A stretch of DNA of 64,000 bases from Mesorhizobium metallidurans STM 2683. Its GTDB lineage: Bacteria > Pseudomonadota > Alphaproteobacteria > Rhizobiales > Rhizobiaceae. Where the stretch lies: NCBI RefSeq assembly GCF_000350085.1, contig NZ_CAUM01000146.1, positions 1-64,000 on the forward strand, in the 5' to 3' direction. The translations under genes were made by a program, and so were the position numbers. This document shows positions 34,835 to 43,803 of the stretch, in pieces. Under the pieces are notes generated by a model. It worked only from the letters and a program-made list of their open reading frames with translations. It did not search any database and was not told the origin of the DNA. Every line of letters starts with the position of its first letter. The stretch's first letter is position 1.

Positions 34835-36409
34835 ATGAGCGACGCCGCATCCGAATCACGCACCAACGCCACCGAATACACGGTGAGCGAGATCTCCGGC
34901 GCGCTGAAACGCACGGTAGAGGACGTCTTCGGCAATGTGCGGGTGCGCGGCGAAATATCAGGCTATCGCGGGCCGCATTCTTCCGGCCATGCCTATTTTG
35001 CGCTGAAGGACGACCGAGCGCGGCTCGATGCCGTGGTGTGGAAGACCACGATGAGCCGGCTGAAATTCCGTCCCGAAGAAGGCATGGAGGTGATCGCCAC
35101 CGGCAGGCTCACCACTTATCCCGGAAAGTCCAACTACCAGATCGTCATCGACAATCTCGAGCCCGCCGGCGCTGGCGCGCTGATGGCGCTGCTGGAGGAG
35201 CGCAAGCGCCGGCTGCAGGCCGAAGGCCTGTTCGATGCCGGGCGCAAGCGGCGGCTGCCTTTCATGCCACGCGTCATCGGCGTCATCACCTCGCCGACAG
35301 GTTCGGTCATCCGCGACATCATCCACCGGATCAAGGACCGGTTTCCGCTGCATGTGCTTGTCTGGCCGGTCAGGGTGCAAGGCGAGACGGCCGGCGCAGA
35401 AGTGACCGCCGCCCTCAACGGTTTCAACGCGCTGGCATGGGATGGCGCCATCCCGCATCCCGACCTGTTGATCGTGGCGCGCGGCGGCGGCAGCCTGGAG
35501 GACCTCTGGGGTTTCAATGACGAGGCGCTCGCCCGCGCCGCCGCCGCCTCGCGCATTCCGCTGATTTCCGCCGTCGGCCATGAGACGGACTGGACGCTGA
35601 TCGACCTGGTGGCGGATGTGCGGGCGCCGACGCCGACGGGTGCAGCCGAAATTGCCGTGCCGGTCAAGGCGGATCTCGAAGCGACGCTTGCCGGGCTCGG
35701 CGCGCGGCTGAAGGCGGCCGCTTCGCGCAATTTCGAACGCAAGCGACAGGCGGTCCGCGCGGCTGCCCGTGCGCTGCCCTCGCCCGACCAGCTGCTGGCG
35801 CTGCCGCGCCGCCGCTTCGACGAGGCGACAAGCCGGCTCGGCCGGGCGCTGTCGGTCAGCATCGAGCGCAAGCGAGCCAGGCTGCGAGCACAAAGGCTGA
35901 CGCCGGCCACCCTGTCGCGCCGCATGAACGAGGCCCGCACGCTGACCGGCCGCGACCTCGCCCGCGCGCAGGCTGCCTTCTTCGCCATCGTGCGCGAGCG
36001 GCGGGCGCGGTTTTCGCGCAACGCGGCGCGGCTGTCACCCGCGCCGATCGCAAGGCGGCAGAAATTGCAGGCGGATGCGCTGACGAGGCTGACGCGGCGA
36101 CAGGACCAGGCGACTTCGCGGCGGCTGGACCGCTTGCGCGGAAAACTGACCCAGGCCGACCGGCTGCTGGCGACGCTGTCGCACAAGGCCGTGCTGGCGC
36201 GAGGGTTCGCATTGGTGAAGGACGCCGACGGCTCGGTCGTCAAGCACGCGGCGGAGGTGGCGCCGGGGATGGCGCTTTCGCTGGAGTTCGCCGATGGCGC
36301 TGCAAAGGCCATTGCCACCAGCGGTATGGCAAGCCCGGCAAGACCGAAGGCGACTACGAGACCGGCCACCAAATCCAGGGAGCCTGGCAAGCAGGGGTCC
36401 CTGTTCTGA
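34835..36409 (+). CDS. xseA: Exodeoxyribonuclease VII large subunit
   Basis: 524 residues. N-terminal OB fold (YTVSEISGALKRTVEDVFGNVRVRGEISGY, HAYFALKDD), catalytic domain (GVITSPTGSVIRDIIHRIKDRFP, LIVARGGGSLEDLWGFNDE, ISAVGHETDWTLIDLVADVR) and a long Arg/Ala-rich coiled coil. Forms the processive single-strand exonuclease with XseB. xseB is not in the window. The Arg-rich coiled coil produces a long antisense open frame that is not a gene. Confidence 0.95.
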   Translation: MSDAASESRTNATEYTVSEISGALKRTVEDVFGNVRVRGEISGYRGPHSSGHAYFALKDDRARLDAVVWKTTMSRLKFRPEEGMEVIATGRLTTYPGKSNYQIVIDNLEPAGAGALMALLEERKRRLQAEGLFDAGRKRRLPFMPRVIGVITSPTGSVIRDIIHRIKDRFPLHVLVWPVRVQGETAGAEVTAALNGFNALAWDGAIPHPDLLIVARGGGSLEDLWGFNDEALARAAAASRIPLISAVGHETDWTLIDLVADVRAPTPTGAAEIAVPVKADLEATLAGLGARLKAAASRNFERKRQAVRAAARALPSPDQLLALPRRRFDEATSRLGRALSVSIERKRARLRAQRLTPATLSRRMNEARTLTGRDLARAQAAFFAIVRERRARFSRNAARLSPAPIARRQKLQADALTRLTRRQDQATSRRLDRLRGKLTQADRLLATLSHKAVLARGFALVKDADGSVVKHAAEVAPGMALSLEFADGAAKAIATSGMASPARPKATTRPATKSREPGKQGSLF

Positions 36410-36447
36410 ATGCCCGTAAATTCTGGACGAATGACTTCGATGCACTC

Positions 36448-37578
36448 ATGACCGGCAATCCGCACCAACAGACGCCTTCCGGCAAATGGCGCGCAAGAGC
36501 TTTCGGAATTGGTTTTGACGGCACGCCCGGCCGGTTCAATGCCATCACCGACGTACCCGGCGTCGCCGCGGGTTACGCCACGCTGATTATGGGCGACGGG
36601 CCGCTGGTGGTCGGCAAGGGGCCGGTGCGCACCGGCGTGACCGCTATCTTGCCCAGGCCACGCGCCGATCTCGCTACACCGGTCTTCGCCGGCATGTTCA
36701 GCCAGAACGGCAATGGCGAATTGACCGGCTCGCATATCATCGAGGAAACCGGTGCCTTCAACTTTCCGGCCACCATCACCAACACGCATTCCTGCGGCGT
36801 CAGCCGCGACGCAACCTTGCGCTGGATGCAACGGATAATGCCGCAGTCGCTCGAAAGCGCCTGGGCGCTGCCGGTGGCAGGCGAAACCTATGATGGCTTC
36901 CTCAACGACATCAACGGCCACCATCTTGGTGTCGAGCATGTCCTTTCCGCTCTCGATACGGCTGAAAGCGGAGCGATCGAGGAAGGCAGTGTCGGCGGCG
37001 GCACCGGCATGATCAGCTTCGGCTTCAAGGCAGGCTCCGGCAGTGCGTCTCGCATCGTCGAATGGCGGGAGAGCAGCTACACGGTCGGCGTATTCGTGCA
37101 GGCGAATTTCGGCAAGCGGCATAATTTGACCGTTCGCGGCGTACGCGCCGGGCCCGATCTCAAGCAGCCGGCGATCCGCGAAAGCACGCCGCGCGCCGAA
37201 AAGGGCTCGATCATCGCCGTCGTCGCCACCGACGCGCCGTTCCTGCCGCATCAGATGAAGCGACTGGCGCGGCGGGCGCCGCTCGGCGTCGCCATGACCG
37301 GCGGGTTCGGCTATCACAGTTCGGGGGATATTTTCCTGGCCTTCTCGACGGCCAACCCGGAGGCGACGCTGGCTCTGCCAGGGCGCATCGCCAAGGCCGA
37401 TTTCATCCCCGACATCGATATCGATCCGTTCTTCGACGCGGTGATCCAGGGCGTGGAGGAAGCGATCCTCAATGCGCTGACAGCCAATGACGACATGACC
37501 GGGCGCGACGGCAATTTCGTGCCGGCGCTGCCGAAGGCGTGGCTCAAGAACAGATTCGGCGCGGGTCCAAAGGAATAG
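36448..37578 (+). CDS. P1-family aminopeptidase (DmpA-like), self-cleaving
   Basis: 376 residues. Matches the DmpA/L-aminopeptidase D-esterase family: ITDVPGVAAGYATL near the start, ITNTHSCGVSRDATLRWM, and SVGGGTGMISFGFKAG. The self-cleavage and catalytic site is Gly-Ser in EKGSIIAVVATDAP (Ser254; DmpA uses Ser250), which would become the N-terminal nucleophile of the beta chain. No signal peptide, so cytoplasmic. Substrates are probably N-terminal small D- or L-amino acid amides or beta-peptides. It follows xseA by 38 bp. A 22-bp tandem duplication spans its stop codon. Confidence 0.92.
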   Translation: MTGNPHQQTPSGKWRARAFGIGFDGTPGRFNAITDVPGVAAGYATLIMGDGPLVVGKGPVRTGVTAILPRPRADLATPVFAGMFSQNGNGELTGSHIIEETGAFNFPATITNTHSCGVSRDATLRWMQRIMPQSLESAWALPVAGETYDGFLNDINGHHLGVEHVLSALDTAESGAIEEGSVGGGTGMISFGFKAGSGSASRIVEWRESSYTVGVFVQANFGKRHNLTVRGVRAGPDLKQPAIRESTPRAEKGSIIAVVATDAPFLPHQMKRLARRAPLGVAMTGGFGYHSSGDIFLAFSTANPEATLALPGRIAKADFIPDIDIDPFFDAVIQGVEEAILNALTANDDMTGRDGNFVPALPKAWLKNRFGAGPKE

Positions 37579-37615
37579 AGCGCTGCGGCCGTCGGAATAG
37601 AGCGCTGCGGCCGTC
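37572..37615. repeat. Perfect 22-bp tandem duplication across a stop codon
   Basis: GGAATAGAGCGCTGCGGCCG plus TC is present at 37572-37593 and again at 37594-37615. The first copy contains the last codon and TAG of the P1 peptidase gene, so the protein is unaffected. Confidence 0.9.
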
Positions 37616-37657
37616 AGACAGCTGGAAAGTCCCGGCCGCGTTTCGCCGGCGGCATAC

Positions 37658-37912
37658 TCACTCGCCAGGCTTGCTCGCGTTCTTTTCGTCCTCTTCGGCC
37701 TCGGCAGCCTCTTCCAGCCTCGACGCGATAAGCTCCTGGATATCGCCGACCTCTTCCTGGATATCCTCCAAGGGTATGCCGGCTTCCGCAGCCTTGGCCG
37801 CGCACTCCTTTGCGAGCGTCTCGGCCTGCTTCTCGATCCTCTCCGGCGAGGGCTGGCACTGGACCTTTTCGCCGATCCACCCCCGCAAGAACTCGATCGC
37901 GTGTTCACTCAT
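37658..37912 (-). CDS. Small acidic DUF768-like protein
   Basis: 84 residues starting MSEHAIEFLRGWIGEKV, with a helical acidic body (GIPLEDIQEEVGDIQELI) and a very acidic tail. The opening, the I-x-x-EEVG element and size resemble the DUF768 family, which is almost restricted to Mesorhizobium; this supports the taxon call. An ATG with AGGGAA upstream is a fair start. Function unknown. Confidence 0.65.
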   Translation of the reverse strand: MSEHAIEFLRGWIGEKVQCQPSPERIEKQAETLAKECAAKAAEAGIPLEDIQEEVGDIQELIASRLEEAAEAEEDEKNASKPGE

Positions 37913-38322
37913 ACTGCTGTTCCCTGGCGGCTATGCCGGTTGGTAACCCTAAACGTCGCCATCCGCAAAAGGATGCATGTTCCCATTCCAACCGAGTCGT
38001 CGTCGCCCGGCAAGCCGATCTTGTCCAAGCTCCACAGAGCCGAAGGAATCGCAGGTTCAAGGAGCACGCTCTGAATCTTGAGGAGACTGGTACCGTTGGC
38101 TGGGATCCATAGCGAATCCCGCGCTATTGTTTCTATTCGCTTTTTTGCCGGTTTTTAAGACCGATATGTATCACAAAAGGTGTCACAATATGTAGCGCAT
38201 TTACGGTGGCTCAACGGTCACGAGCCGTCGAAGCCGCCGGTATATAGTGACATCCCCATGCAATGTCGACTCTGCTCGCCAGCCTGCTTCCTTCCGCCGC
38301 GCCGGCCGAATTTGCGGGATAG
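37913..38322. other. 410-bp gap with no supported gene
   Basis: The segment 38100-38200 is AT-rich (CGCTATTGTTTCTATTCGC, TATGTATCACAAAAGGTG) and could hold a promoter or leftover of a decayed gene. A 73-residue plus-strand frame from 38180 overlaps the SMP-30 gene antisense and lacks a ribosome binding site. Confidence 0.5.
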
Positions 38323-39174
38323 TCAACCAAGCTGGTCCGCGTTTGGAAGTGCCGACAAATCAATCTCTGTGATGTGCCAGCGACCAAGATTCGCGGTGTA
38401 GAGTTTGTCGCACTTGAAGGCGATATTGGTGGGGTGCGCCAGCGTGGTCGCCGCCGGGTCCTCGATCACCACTTCCAGACCTTTGCCCCTGCGCCAGCGA
38501 TAGATCCGGCTTGGCTCGTAGCATGAGATGAACAGCGAACCGTCGGCAGCGAAGGCCACGCCGTCCGGAACATTGTGCATGCCTTCGACGACAACCTGTC
38601 GAGCCCCTGCCGTGCCATCGGCTAGGATCGGCACATAGCTGATGCACGGCGCGTTGCTTTCCACGACATAGAGACCGTTGCCGTCCGGCGCCATGGCCAT
38701 GCCATTGGCGAACGACATGGCCTGCCGGCACCACAGAGCGCCGTCGCCCGTCTTGAGGTCATAGCGGAAGATGCCCGAGCGATTGTCCTCGCCGACACTG
38801 TCCGATACGTAGAGCCAGCCCCGCGCTTCATCGACGATCGGATAGTTCGGCACGCGGATGCCGGACGAAGCGAAGCGCTCCATATGCGCTGTCGCGGCAT
38901 CCCAGCGAAAGATCGCGGCATGCCTCAAATCGCAGGCAAAGCAGTTCCCCGCGCTGTCGAAAGCAATGCCAAGCAGAAAACCATCCGTGCCGCCCTTGCG
39001 TTCGACCGAGCCGCCATCGGCGGCCAGCCGCAAGAGGTCACCGGTTTCAGTGCCGCACCAGATCGACCCATCGCTGTGCACAGCCACGCCTTCCGGATGC
39101 GCGACGCGCGGGCTGGTGAAGATGCCGTCGAAGAAGACGCGCGCGGCGGACATGTCGAGCAACGGCTTTGCCAT
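38323..39174 (-). CDS. SMP-30/gluconolactonase family lactonase
   Basis: 283 residues from ATG 39174 with GAGGAAC upstream. Six-bladed propeller signature repeats are visible: AHPEGVAVHSDGSIWCG with metal ligand Glu28, FANGMAMAPDGNGLYVVES with the Asn, and NVPDGVAFAADGSLFIS with the Asp. The family hydrolyses sugar or other lactones using a divalent metal. It is the last gene of module A, 10 bp after the CoA-transferase-like gene, so it probably opens a lactone formed in this pathway. Exact substrate unknown. Confidence 0.9.
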   Translation of the reverse strand: MAKPLLDMSAARVFFDGIFTSPRVAHPEGVAVHSDGSIWCGTETGDLLRLAADGGSVERKGGTDGFLLGIAFDSAGNCFACDLRHAAIFRWDAATAHMERFASSGIRVPNYPIVDEARGWLYVSDSVGEDNRSGIFRYDLKTGDGALWCRQAMSFANGMAMAPDGNGLYVVESNAPCISYVPILADGTAGARQVVVEGMHNVPDGVAFAADGSLFISCYEPSRIYRWRRGKGLEVVIEDPAATTLAHPTNIAFKCDKLYTANLGRWHITEIDLSALPNADQLG

Positions 39175-39184
39175 GGAACGTTCC

Positions 39185-41002
39185 TCAACTTGCGACGGGC
39201 GATCTCTGCGCGGCGATGCAGCGCTCGACCATAGTGCGGTCGGCGGCGAGGATCTCGGCGATGAGCGCGCCACGCTCCTTCGCGCTGACGAATTCCAGAC
39301 GACGCAGACCGAGCGGGTCGATCCGGCCTCGCAAGACAGCGAGTGTATTCTTGGAAGGAAGTGCCATCTCCCGGCAATCGGCATCGAATGTCACTGCAAA
39401 TCCGGTGGCATCGCGGATCTGCTGGTGCGTGACACCGGGCATGGTTTCGATGACGGCCAACTCCCTGGATGTCTGATCGAGCTGAAAGACGCATAGATCA
39501 GTGAAGACCAGCGCCTTGCCGGTGCGATAGCCCATCGGTTCGCGTTCTGCCTTCGTCAGCAGCCCACGGGCGGAACTGGCGATTTCGACCTCATCCACCA
39601 GCGACTGGACCGAATGACGGGGAATGTAGAGCAGATAGTCGCGATGCATGTTGGCGACGTCGGCCATGCCGCCCTGACCGGGCAGGCGGATGAGGCCACC
39701 GCCTGGTTTGCGCAGCGCGATGGTGTTGACGCGGCCGCGCCGGTCGACCTGCGCCGCACCGACAATCTCATGCGTCACCGCGCCTGCCTGGTAATAGGTC
39801 GAGTAGGTGTCGTCGCCGCCGGCATGCGCCACCGCCGTCTCGCAATCCAGACTTTCGATCAGCGACAGGATCATCGGACTCGGCGCGATGTCGAGATGGC
39901 CGCAGCTCATCGTTGCGATGATCATGTCCGGCGCGTGCGTCGCCTTGGCCAGCCGGTAGGCGACGTTGGCCAGCGGCGACACCGCGCCTGCGCTGGCAAA
40001 GCTCTCATTGTCGAGTTCGGCGACGATGCGGGCAGCGATGATCTCGTCGACGGACGCGTTCTTTTCGCTGTGCGCGAGCGCGGGCATTGCGATGACCGTT
40101 TCCGCGCGAACTTTCGCAGCTTTTTGAAGCAGTTCCGGGACGCCTTCGGATGGCAGGCGCAGATTGTCCGCCAAAGGCGTTTCCCTGGTTGCGAATGCCG
40201 CCGACAATCTCTGATAGTCTGTCACATAAAATGGCAGGCACGAGGCCGGGTAAGCGCCGCCTGGCGCCAGCGCTATAGCCGAAACCTGATTGCGGGTGAG
40301 GATGCTCTGGCGCCCATCGTGCCGCAGCGCCCCGACCGGGACGATTTCCTCGACGGTGACCAGCACCTTGCGTGCCGCGCCCGCCATGGCGAAGTCCAGC
40401 GCGCGTGGCCCGATGATTTGCACATTGCCGCTTTCGTCCGCGCGCTGGGCGTGGACGACAAACGTATCAAGCCGCAGTGGCGGGATAAATCCCGTATCAG
40501 TCCCGGCAATGGGATCGGACCCGGCGCTTGCACCCGGCACGCGCGCCAGCATGTCCGAACCCGCCGGAAGCTGGAACGGCATCGACGGCAGATTCTGCTG
40601 CGCCGCCCGCAGCGCCTGGATGATGGCAAGCGCTGTCCAATCGCGAACAGGCACCGCCTTGGTCTCGGCTGCTGCGCGGAAGCGTGGGGGAAGGCCAAAA
40701 ATATCCAGGCTGGAAAAGCAGAGCTCGACCTCCGCCACCGCATCCACTTCGAGCAGCAGTTCGAGCGGCAACCCGCCGGCCCAGCAGACGTAACGCAAAC
40801 CCTTGATGCCGGACCCGGCGATCGCCCGCAGCAATGCGATCGGCAACCGCGCAAAATGGTGACCGCCGACGCCGAGCGAGTCACCGTGGCCGACCATCGC
40901 GGCCAGTTCCTCGACATCGGTGAAGCGCGGCCGGTTCGGCTTGACCAGAGACATTGCGGCTCGATCTGTCACAGCGCGGATGCCTCGAGCACCGGTCTTC
41001 AC
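39185..41002 (-). CDS. Fused class I CoA-transferase-like protein, catalytic Glu absent
   Basis: 605 residues: residues about 28-300 match the alpha half and about 314-605 the beta half of glutaconate-type CoA-transferases (GctA/GctB, IpdA/IpdB). Beta-half landmarks are GAAQVDRRGRVNT, GQGGMADVAN and VFTDLCVFQLDQ. The beta-half segment that carries the catalytic Glu in true transferases (IIVESGLMD in GctB) reads IIATMSCGHLD here (361-371), with no Glu. Mycobacterial IpdAB is a precedent for a ring-opening hydrolase with this fold. So hydrolase activity on a cyclic CoA thioester is more likely than CoA transfer. The GTG at 41002 overlaps the crotonase stop; ATG 40954 is an alternative start. 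Confidence 0.82.
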   Translation of the reverse strand: MKTGARGIRAVTDRAAMSLVKPNRPRFTDVEELAAMVGHGDSLGVGGHHFARLPIALLRAIAGSGIKGLRYVCWAGGLPLELLLEVDAVAEVELCFSSLDIFGLPPRFRAAAETKAVPVRDWTALAIIQALRAAQQNLPSMPFQLPAGSDMLARVPGASAGSDPIAGTDTGFIPPLRLDTFVVHAQRADESGNVQIIGPRALDFAMAGAARKVLVTVEEIVPVGALRHDGRQSILTRNQVSAIALAPGGAYPASCLPFYVTDYQRLSAAFATRETPLADNLRLPSEGVPELLQKAAKVRAETVIAMPALAHSEKNASVDEIIAARIVAELDNESFASAGAVSPLANVAYRLAKATHAPDMIIATMSCGHLDIAPSPMILSLIESLDCETAVAHAGGDDTYSTYYQAGAVTHEIVGAAQVDRRGRVNTIALRKPGGGLIRLPGQGGMADVANMHRDYLLYIPRHSVQSLVDEVEIASSARGLLTKAEREPMGYRTGKALVFTDLCVFQLDQTSRELAVIETMPGVTHQQIRDATGFAVTFDADCREMALPSKNTLAVLRGRIDPLGLRRLEFVSAKERGALIAEILAADRTMVERCIAAQRSPVAS

Positions 41003-41787
41003 AGCCCGGCCTTCTTCACCTTTGTCGTGCTTCTGTCGGCGAACTCCTTGACGCGCTGCTGGCCGATGTCGCTGCGGTAGAGGTCGCCCAGAATGTCGCG
41101 TTCCGTGGCGAGACCATCGGCCAGATCGCCTGACACGGCGTGCGCCGTCAGCGCTTTCAGGCCTTCGATCGCGGCGGCGGGTTCGCTGGCGATCATCCCG
41201 GCCAGTTCCAGCGCGCGCGGCATCAGCCTGTCGACATCGACAACCTCGTTGACCAGGCCGGCAGCGATGAATTCGGAGGCCGGCACAATGGCGCCGGTCA
41301 TCAGCAGGAAATTAGCGCGATTGCGGCCGAGCTTGGCGACGCTTCGCTGTGTGCCGCCACCGCCGGGGATCAGCCCGAGCTTGATCTCCGGCAGACCGAG
41401 TTTCGCGAACTGGTTGGCGATCACGATATCGCAGCACAGCACCAGTTCCATGCCGCCGCCCAACGCGAAACCGTTGACCGCCGCTATCACCGGCTTGCGG
41501 TTGTTCTCGATCGCCGCGTACATGCGCGTGCCCGCGGCCTGGAAGGCGTCGAACTCCGCAGCGGTCTGCGCCGCGTATTCCTTGATATCGGCGCCGGCCA
41601 TGAAGCCGCGCCCCTCGCCGGTCACCACGATCGCACCGACGCCTGCGTCGTCCGACAGTGCCTCGAAAGCCTCGGTGATCTCGCCTTGCATCAGCCGGTT
41701 CATGGCGTTGAGCTGGTCGGCGCGCCGGAAGGTGACGACCGCGACCCGGCCCGACGTTTCGATCGTGAGTGTCCGGTAGGCTGGCAT
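40999..41787 (-). CDS. Enoyl-CoA hydratase/isomerase (crotonase family)
   Basis: 262 residues. Crotonase landmarks: oxyanion-hole GRGFMAGADIKEY (59-71), FALGGGMELVLCCD with Glu114, and LPEIKLGLIPGGGGTQR with Glu134. Both catalytic Glu of hydratases are present, so hydration of an enoyl-CoA is plausible. Hydrolytic ring cleavage or isomerisation is also known in the superfamily. It lies 2 bp after the CaiB gene and overlaps the fused CoA-transferase-like gene, so the products probably act in sequence on one CoA thioester. Confidence 0.92.
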   Translation of the reverse strand: MPAYRTLTIETSGRVAVVTFRRADQLNAMNRLMQGEITEAFEALSDDAGVGAIVVTGEGRGFMAGADIKEYAAQTAAEFDAFQAAGTRMYAAIENNRKPVIAAVNGFALGGGMELVLCCDIVIANQFAKLGLPEIKLGLIPGGGGTQRSVAKLGRNRANFLLMTGAIVPASEFIAAGLVNEVVDVDRLMPRALELAGMIASEPAAAIEGLKALTAHAVSGDLADGLATERDILGDLYRSDIGQQRVKEFADRSTTKVKKAGL

Positions 41788-41789
41788 CG

Positions 41790-42995
41790 TCAGGCTGCGT
41801 CCACGGTCATGTCGCCGGATGCCTCCAATGCTGCAATCTCGTCCTTGGAGAGGCCGAATTCGGCCAGGATCTCGCGACCGTGCTGGCCGACCAGCGGGGC
41901 CGGTCGGTCGATGGTCGCAGGCGTCTCGCTCATCTTGACCGCCGGTGCGACCACCCGAACCTTGCCACCGCGCGGATGATCGTAGCTGGTGATCATCCCC
42001 ATATGCCTGACCTGCGGATCCTCAGCCGCGCGGCGAATATCCTTCACCGCGGCGCACCAGATGTCGACTGCCAGCAGCCGCGCCAACAGATCCTGCGTGG
42101 CGAATTTCCTGGTCTCGGCATTGACCTTCTCGAATACCTCGTCGCGCTTGTCGAACAGGGTTTTCAGGTCGTCGTAGACGGCAAGCTGCGGCGCTTCCAG
42201 CACCTCGTACAGCGTCTTGAACGGGCTCATGGCGATCGACACGTAGCCGCCGTCCTTCGTCTCGTAGACGCCGAACGGCGCCTGCATGCCGGGATGGCCG
42301 ATGCCGGAATTCGGGCGTACGAAATCCTCGCCGAGATTGAGCACGGCGACATATTCCTGGTTGAGATGCGCCAGCAGGCCGGCCAGCAAATTGACCTCGA
42401 TCTTCTGGCCCTTGCCGGTCTTCTCGCGATAGTAGAGCGCCGACAGGATGCCGTAGACCATGTTCATGGCGCCGATCTGGTCGGCGAGACCGGCGCCGGC
42501 GGGAACCGGAGCCTGGTCGCCGCGGCCGGTGTTGGCAATCAGCCCGGCAAGACCCTGGATCAGCATGTCCTGGCCGGGGCGCTCGACATAGGGGCCTTCC
42601 TCGCCATAGCCGGACCCCGAGCAATAGATGACGCGCGGATTGACTGCCCGAAAGTCATCGTAGCCATAGCCGAGCTTGGCCAACACGCCGGGGCGGAAAT
42701 TCTGCACCACCACGTCGGCGCTCCTGGCCATCTCCATGATGATGGCATGCACCTTGCGGCTCTTCAGGTTGAGCGCGATCGAGCGCTTGTTGCGGTTCCA
42801 GGCGAGGAAATTCGGGCTCTCGGAGCCGCCTACCCATTTGGCAAAGAAGGTCATGCCGCGAAACATGTCGCCGGCGCCGGCGCGCTCGATCTTGATGACG
42901 TCGGCGCCCATGTCGCCGAGCAACTGGGTGGCGAACGGCCCCTGCAGCAGATGGCTGAAATCGAGGATGCGGACGCCTTCGAGGGCCTTGTTCAT
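41790..42995 (-). CDS. CaiB/BaiF family (class III) CoA-transferase
   Basis: 401 residues, standard for the family. N-terminal GVRILDFSHLLQGPFATQLLGDMGAD, CoA-binding VVQNFRPGVLAKLG, and the nucleophilic Asp143 in RPGQDMLIQG. The C-terminal GQHGREILAEFGLSKDEIAAL is typical. These enzymes move CoA between carboxylic acids, often activating an aromatic or alicyclic acid. It provides a route to the CoA thioester that the next two gene products would process. It begins 21 bp after the SDR gene stop. Confidence 0.93.
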   Translation of the reverse strand: MNKALEGVRILDFSHLLQGPFATQLLGDMGADVIKIERAGAGDMFRGMTFFAKWVGGSESPNFLAWNRNKRSIALNLKSRKVHAIIMEMARSADVVVQNFRPGVLAKLGYGYDDFRAVNPRVIYCSGSGYGEEGPYVERPGQDMLIQGLAGLIANTGRGDQAPVPAGAGLADQIGAMNMVYGILSALYYREKTGKGQKIEVNLLAGLLAHLNQEYVAVLNLGEDFVRPNSGIGHPGMQAPFGVYETKDGGYVSIAMSPFKTLYEVLEAPQLAVYDDLKTLFDKRDEVFEKVNAETRKFATQDLLARLLAVDIWCAAVKDIRRAAEDPQVRHMGMITSYDHPRGGKVRVVAPAVKMSETPATIDRPAPLVGQHGREILAEFGLSKDEIAALEASGDMTVDAA

Positions 42996-43016
42996 TTCAT
43001 GTCTCGTTTCGTGTTT

Positions 43017-43802
43017 TCACAGCAGTTCAGGAACGTAGCGGGGTGCCGCGGTCAGACCTCCGTCGACACGCAGGTCTGTGCCGGTGGTGAATCCGGCGGC
43101 ATCGGAGGCGAGATAGACGGCGGCCTCGGCCACCTCGGAAGGCTCGCCGATACGGCCGAGCGGATGCATCTTGACCCAGGTCTTGGCGAGGTTGCCGCCG
43201 ATCTCCTTGATCAATTTGTCGTTCATCGGCGTGTTGATGGTGCCCGGCGAGATCGAGTTGACACGGATGTTCATCGGGCCGAATTCGACCGCCATCTGAC
43301 GTGTCATCGCCATCACCGCGCCCTTGGCGCCGGCATAGGCCGTCCAGCCATCGAGGCCGATATGACCCTGCGCCGAGGCCATGTTGATGATCGAGCCCGA
43401 CTTTTGCGCGATCATGTACGGCAGGGCAAATTTGCAGCCGCGAAACACGCTGGTCAGGTTGACCGCGATCAGCCGGTGCCACTGCTCGTCGGTCATCTCA
43501 TGCACCGGCATGCCGCCAATGGCGATGGCGGCATTGTTGACCATGATGTCGAGGCGCCGCGTCTTCTTGACAGCGCTGTCTATGAGGCGGGCGATGTCGG
43601 CTTCCTGCGCCACGTCGCAATGCACATAGTCAGCATCGTGGCCGGCCGCGCGAAGTGCGGCCGCGAAATCTTCACCGGCCTTGTCGGCGATGTCGCCCAG
43701 GAAGACATGCGCCCCTTCCCGTGCCATCGCCTCGGCGATCGCGTGGCCGATGCCGTCGGCGGCGCCGGTAATGACAGCGGTTTTTCCTTCGAGACGAGCC
43801 AT
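43017..43802 (-). CDS. Short-chain dehydrogenase/reductase (module A)
   Basis: 261 residues from the ATG at 43802, preceded by GGAGG and 1 bp after the permease stop. Classical SDR: TGAADGIG (12-19), NNAAIAIGG, and the active-site Ser/Tyr/Lys with NMASAQG and YAGAK. A C-terminal GFTTGTDLRVDGG is typical. It uses NAD(P) to oxidise a hydroxyl group or reduce a ketone. Its place between the transporter and the CoA genes suggests it acts on the imported compound, possibly making the lactone or ketone used later. Confidence 0.92.
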   Translation of the reverse strand: MARLEGKTAVITGAADGIGHAIAEAMAREGAHVFLGDIADKAGEDFAAALRAAGHDADYVHCDVAQEADIARLIDSAVKKTRRLDIMVNNAAIAIGGMPVHEMTDEQWHRLIAVNLTSVFRGCKFALPYMIAQKSGSIINMASAQGHIGLDGWTAYAGAKGAVMAMTRQMAVEFGPMNIRVNSISPGTINTPMNDKLIKEIGGNLAKTWVKMHPLGRIGEPSEVAEAAVYLASDAAGFTTGTDLRVDGGLTAAPRYVPELL

Positions 43803-43803
43803 G

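Noticed and set aside
35134..37908. Open reading frame of more than 900 codons on the minus strand
   Set aside because: It lies antisense to xseA and the P1 peptidase gene. The Arg/Ser-rich composition is what high GC3 coding DNA gives on the opposite strand.
38180..38401. 73-residue plus-strand frame with several Cys
   Set aside because: No ribosome binding site, it runs antisense into the SMP-30 gene and its second half is shadow sequence.
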